This document shows, piece by piece, positions 61,899 to 64,000 of a DNA stretch of 64,000 bases. A program made the position numbers and the translations under genes. Position 1 is the first letter of the stretch, and every line of letters starts with the position of its first letter. The stretch covers positions 62,001-126,000 of the forward strand of contig JAEWJT010000017.1 of assembly GCA_023386345.1 (NCBI GenBank), given 5' to 3'. The notes beneath the pieces were generated by a model. That model searched no databases. It was not told the DNA's origin and worked only from the letters and a program-made list of their open reading frames with translations. The DNA is from Bacillota bacterium (lineage in GTDB: Bacteria; Bacillota; Clostridia; Tissierellales; Sedimentibacteraceae).

Positions 61899-62864
61899 TC
61901 ACCTCACTATTAACTCTAAATTCATCGTATGGTCATTATTTTTATACTTATGTGATACCTTATCAATTAATAACAGCTTAGTAATGTTTATGTCTCCAAT
62001 ATTAGGTATATCTATACATATTGTGCTTCCTCCGCGAAGCCCGGCTATACCAATCGCATCAATTGTAAGACTACGAAATACTTTATTATGATAATTAAAG
62101 AACATTTTTAAGTATTCCTTGAGCTGCTCTATATTAACATTTTCATCAAACACCTGATAGTATTGTAGTGTACCCCATTTATTCATATTATCTATATCCT
62201 GTGCCAAATATAAATCTGCTTTTTTAGTTGCGCTATTAGGGCGTATAAATTTTATAATATTGTAGGACTCACTATCTATATCTGTTTTATATTCATAACT
62301 TGTAGCGAGACTCTCAACACCTATAATATATTTAGTAGCTAAGTCTTCAGCATATTTTAAACTAAGCTTTCCAAATTCATCATAAAAAACTATTTGTCTT
62401 CCGGTAGAAAGCATTGCTTGTTTAACATGATAATCAATTATGTCAAATATACTTTCATCCTCATGATATCGATATGAGGTTTTATATGGAACATTTTCAA
62501 TATATCCAATATCCAATTTAAGGTAATTAGCTATTGTTTCAATGATTTCTTTTAAGCCTGTTCCTTTGAATTCAAAAGATTGCTTAGCTTTTAAATATCT
62601 TAACTGATCATAGCAGCTTGTTTTAATCTCTTTTTTCTCATTTATGCTTTTTGTAAAAACATAGCCGTAAAAAATAGGAATCCCATTATCGTAAAAGCTT
62701 ACAGCATCACCTTCGTGATATACTATGACATTATCCTTAATCAGAGTAAATTCAAGCTTTGTTGCAGTTCCGGACATATAAGACGTATATGATACATCTG
62801 TTACTAATTCTGACACATCATATTTTTTTTGAGTGTTTTTACTTTCTATATATATACTATACAT
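61899..62864 (-). CDS. XkdQ/YqbQ-like tail hub protein
   Basis: A 321-residue protein of the XkdQ (gene D-like, gp27-type hub) group: YDVSELVTDVSYTSYMSGTA near the start, YGYVFTKSINEKKEIKTSCY near 75 and GLRGGSTICIDIPNIGD near 280. The start at 62864 is chosen because GGGAGATG lies eight nt before it; the upstream in-frame ATG (62879) overlaps that site. Its ATG follows the stop of the XkdP-like gene directly. Confidence 0.88.
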   Translation of the reverse strand: MYSIYIESKNTQKKYDVSELVTDVSYTSYMSGTATKLEFTLIKDNVIVYHEGDAVSFYDNGIPIFYGYVFTKSINEKKEIKTSCYDQLRYLKAKQSFEFKGTGLKEIIETIANYLKLDIGYIENVPYKTSYRYHEDESIFDIIDYHVKQAMLSTGRQIVFYDEFGKLSLKYAEDLATKYIIGVESLATSYEYKTDIDSESYNIIKFIRPNSATKKADLYLAQDIDNMNKWGTLQYYQVFDENVNIEQLKEYLKMFFNYHNKVFRSLTIDAIGIAGLRGGSTICIDIPNIGDINITKLLLIDKVSHKYKNNDHTMNLELIVR

Positions 62865-62866
62865 TA

Positions 62867-63277
62867 TTACATCTCCCATGCCTTAAACTCTCTGAATTCA
62901 GTAAATTTTAGTGTAAAAGAGATATCGCCTTCTCCGCCTTCTTCTTTGTATGAAAACTCATCTATCAACACAGGTATGCTTGTATTCTCATAAATAGGTT
63001 TATCATTCCTGCTTAATATAAATGTCATAGGTTTTTTATTATTTATCATTGTTTCTATTTTTTTAATGTAAATTTCAGCGCTTTCAGCAGGGAAAAATGA
63101 CTTAATAGTAAAGTCTCTTAAGCCTTTTTCACCTATAGTTATAACATCGCCTAATGCCAATACATTATATTTTTTATTATCGTTTGAAAATTTAATTTCA
63201 ATTTCCTCGGGAAGTTCAGGAAACTCTAAATCAAGAGTTTCCTTTTCCAATTCCTGTCTCAAGTTCATCTTATACAT
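62867..63277 (-). CDS. XkdP-like baseplate protein without LysM
   Basis: A 136-residue protein matching the N-terminal part of XkdP-like proteins (LEFPELPEEIEIKFSNDNKK, then IPVLIDEFSYKEEGGEGDIS). PBSX XkdP carries a C-terminal LysM domain; none is present here and the gene ends cleanly before the XkdQ-like gene. AGGAGGAAAA precedes its ATG. Confidence 0.8.
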   Translation of the reverse strand: MYKMNLRQELEKETLDLEFPELPEEIEIKFSNDNKKYNVLALGDVITIGEKGLRDFTIKSFFPAESAEIYIKKIETMINNKKPMTFILSRNDKPIYENTSIPVLIDEFSYKEEGGEGDISFTLKFTEFREFKAWEM

Positions 63278-63288
63278 TAGTTTTCCTC

Positions 63289-64000
63289 CTAGTGTTTTAT
63301 GTCTGTACTTGACATTGCAAATTCAACTATTTCTACACCTAATTTTTGCTTTGTTTTTTCTGCAATTGCATCTAAATCTAAATCTGAGCCATTCTCTACA
63401 TCAATTTGTACACTTACATTAGGAGCTGGAGCTTGTAAATTAATGTTGTTTATATATTTTTGTGTAACTTCATCCAAAAGATATTTAAGGCTTTCATCTG
63501 CTAGGTTTACTTCGTCTTTTACATTAACGTCGTATTCTTGGTCGCTTGCTGCACTTAATAAATCATCAGGATTAATAGCATCTTGTTTATAATCTTTGTC
63601 ATCTTTATCTTTTAATAAAGAAAAGCTATTCATCCAACCCTTTATATCTTTTCCAACTTCGGCACCCTTATTGTAAGAATCACTAGACCAACCATTTTGG
63701 AAATCTTCAAATGTGTTAAATCCATCAGATACTTTCGACCAGTCTAACTTATTTGTATTATAAGCTTTTGATACACTTTCATATTTATATGTATTAAAGC
63801 CTTTATTCCAAGCTTCTCCTATATCTTTATAAATTAATTTATCATTTTGTAATTCTTTTTTCTTTTCAGCAATATTGTCTAGTTCTTTTGAGATTCCTGA
63901 AATATCTATTTCAACTCCAAATATACCAAGTAAGGAATTGATTTTGTTAGATATATCTTTAACTCCTGTTAATACAGTTTCAACAAAGCTCAGAAACTTG
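63289..64000 (-). CDS. phage tail tape measure protein, C-terminal part (partial)
   Basis: The frame is open to the right edge of the window; the Met at 63633 is internal. The visible 237 residues read SFVETVLTGVKDISNKINSL near the edge, then a coiled-coil-like stretch (ELDNIAEKKKELQND) and an acidic end. The pattern (AWNKGFNTY, FNTFEDFQNGW) and its place before the XkdP-like gene fit the end of a tape measure protein, which sets tail length. Confidence 0.8.
   Translation of the reverse strand, partial: KFLSFVETVLTGVKDISNKINSLLGIFGVEIDISGISKELDNIAEKKKELQNDKLIYKDIGEAWNKGFNTYKYESVSKAYNTNKLDWSKVSDGFNTFEDFQNGWSSDSYNKGAEVGKDIKGWMNSFSLLKDKDDKDYKQDAINPDDLLSAASDQEYDVNVKDEVNLADESLKYLLDEVTQKYINNINLQAPAPNVSVQIDVENGSDLDLDAIAEKTKQKLGVEIVEFAMSSTDIKH

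Larger units (their letters stand above)
52970..64000 (-). mobile_element. prophage or tailocin late region (contractile-tail PBSX-like), extends beyond window
   Basis: All genes from 64000 down to 52970 are on the minus strand in the order typical of PBSX-like elements: tape measure, XkdP-, XkdQ-, XkdR- (DUF2577), XkdS- (DUF2634), XkdT- (baseplate J) like, YmfQ, fibres, XkdX-like, XhlA-like, holin, amidase. The lysis end abuts a host gene, so one boundary is near 52756-52969. Capsid, portal, terminase and integrase genes would lie beyond the right edge, so whether it is a full prophage or a tailocin is open. Confidence 0.9.

Noticed and set aside
1..64000. CRISPR array
   Set aside because: No regularly spaced repeat series of the right unit length was seen; repeats found are coding duplications or hairpins.

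Overview
The window is AT-rich, low-G+C Firmicutes-type DNA, most likely from an anaerobic, S-layer-bearing, probably spore-forming member of the Clostridia. The grounds are strong purine-rich ribosome binding sites with several TTG starts, three S-layer-homology (SLH) proteins, a LysM/GH18 enzyme of the spore-germination type, the acetylase form of the diaminopimelate pathway, a PyrR-type pyrimidine operon with PyrDB/PyrK, and a PBSX-like tail module. Species cannot be named from sequence alone.

Layout. 0-8.1 kb is a signalling block: the end of a large LuxR-type regulator, a chemoreceptor, a PAS/GGDEF/HD-GYP protein split by an in-frame TAG, and a membrane diguanylate cyclase. 8.3-11.8 kb holds a beta-rich unknown protein and an SLH protein. 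12-15.4 kb is a run of small genes (glutaredoxin-like, DUF1858, TfoX C-terminal domain, GNATs) with a remnant of an HD-domain gene. 15.4-17.3 kb is a compositionally different patch with one unknown zinc-ribbon gene beside tRNA-Ser(GGA). 17.4-20 kb carries, on the minus strand, a LysM-GH18 protein and an HD-GYP protein.

20.2-23.8 kb is a lysine/diaminopimelate operon (dapA-dapB-dapH-class III aminotransferase). 24-28.2 kb has a glycerophosphodiester phosphodiesterase, a GNAT-MATE pair and an S41-like lipoprotein. 28.3-35.5 kb is the pyrimidine operon hutD-like-pyrB-pyrI-pyrC-pyrF-pyrK-pyrD-pyrE. It has a consensus promoter, a PyrR-type attenuator ahead of the HutD-family gene and a second PyrR-type loop that holds the pyrB ribosome binding site. 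Next come an esterase/ChaN-like lipoprotein, a polysaccharide deacetylase, a two-component system, two tandem WG-repeat/SLH paralogues and an ABC-2 exporter. 47.4-52.1 kb is a compact operon of a VWA/solute-binding fusion lipoprotein, an XpaC-family protein, a second solute-binding protein and a TelA-family protein, followed by a YfbR-like nucleotidase.

52.8-64 kb is the late end of a contractile-tail prophage or tailocin, all on the minus strand and running off the right edge: tape measure, XkdP-, XkdQ-, XkdR-, XkdS- and XkdT-like proteins, YmfQ, tail fibres, holin and amidase. Between YmfQ and the lysis genes a receptor-binding cassette has been tandemly duplicated and partly decayed. Three copies of one protein share their N-termini but have unrelated C-termini, which looks like a small reservoir of tail-tip specificities. 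This, the TelA/VWA operon and the HutD-family gene under pyrimidine control are the most interesting parts.
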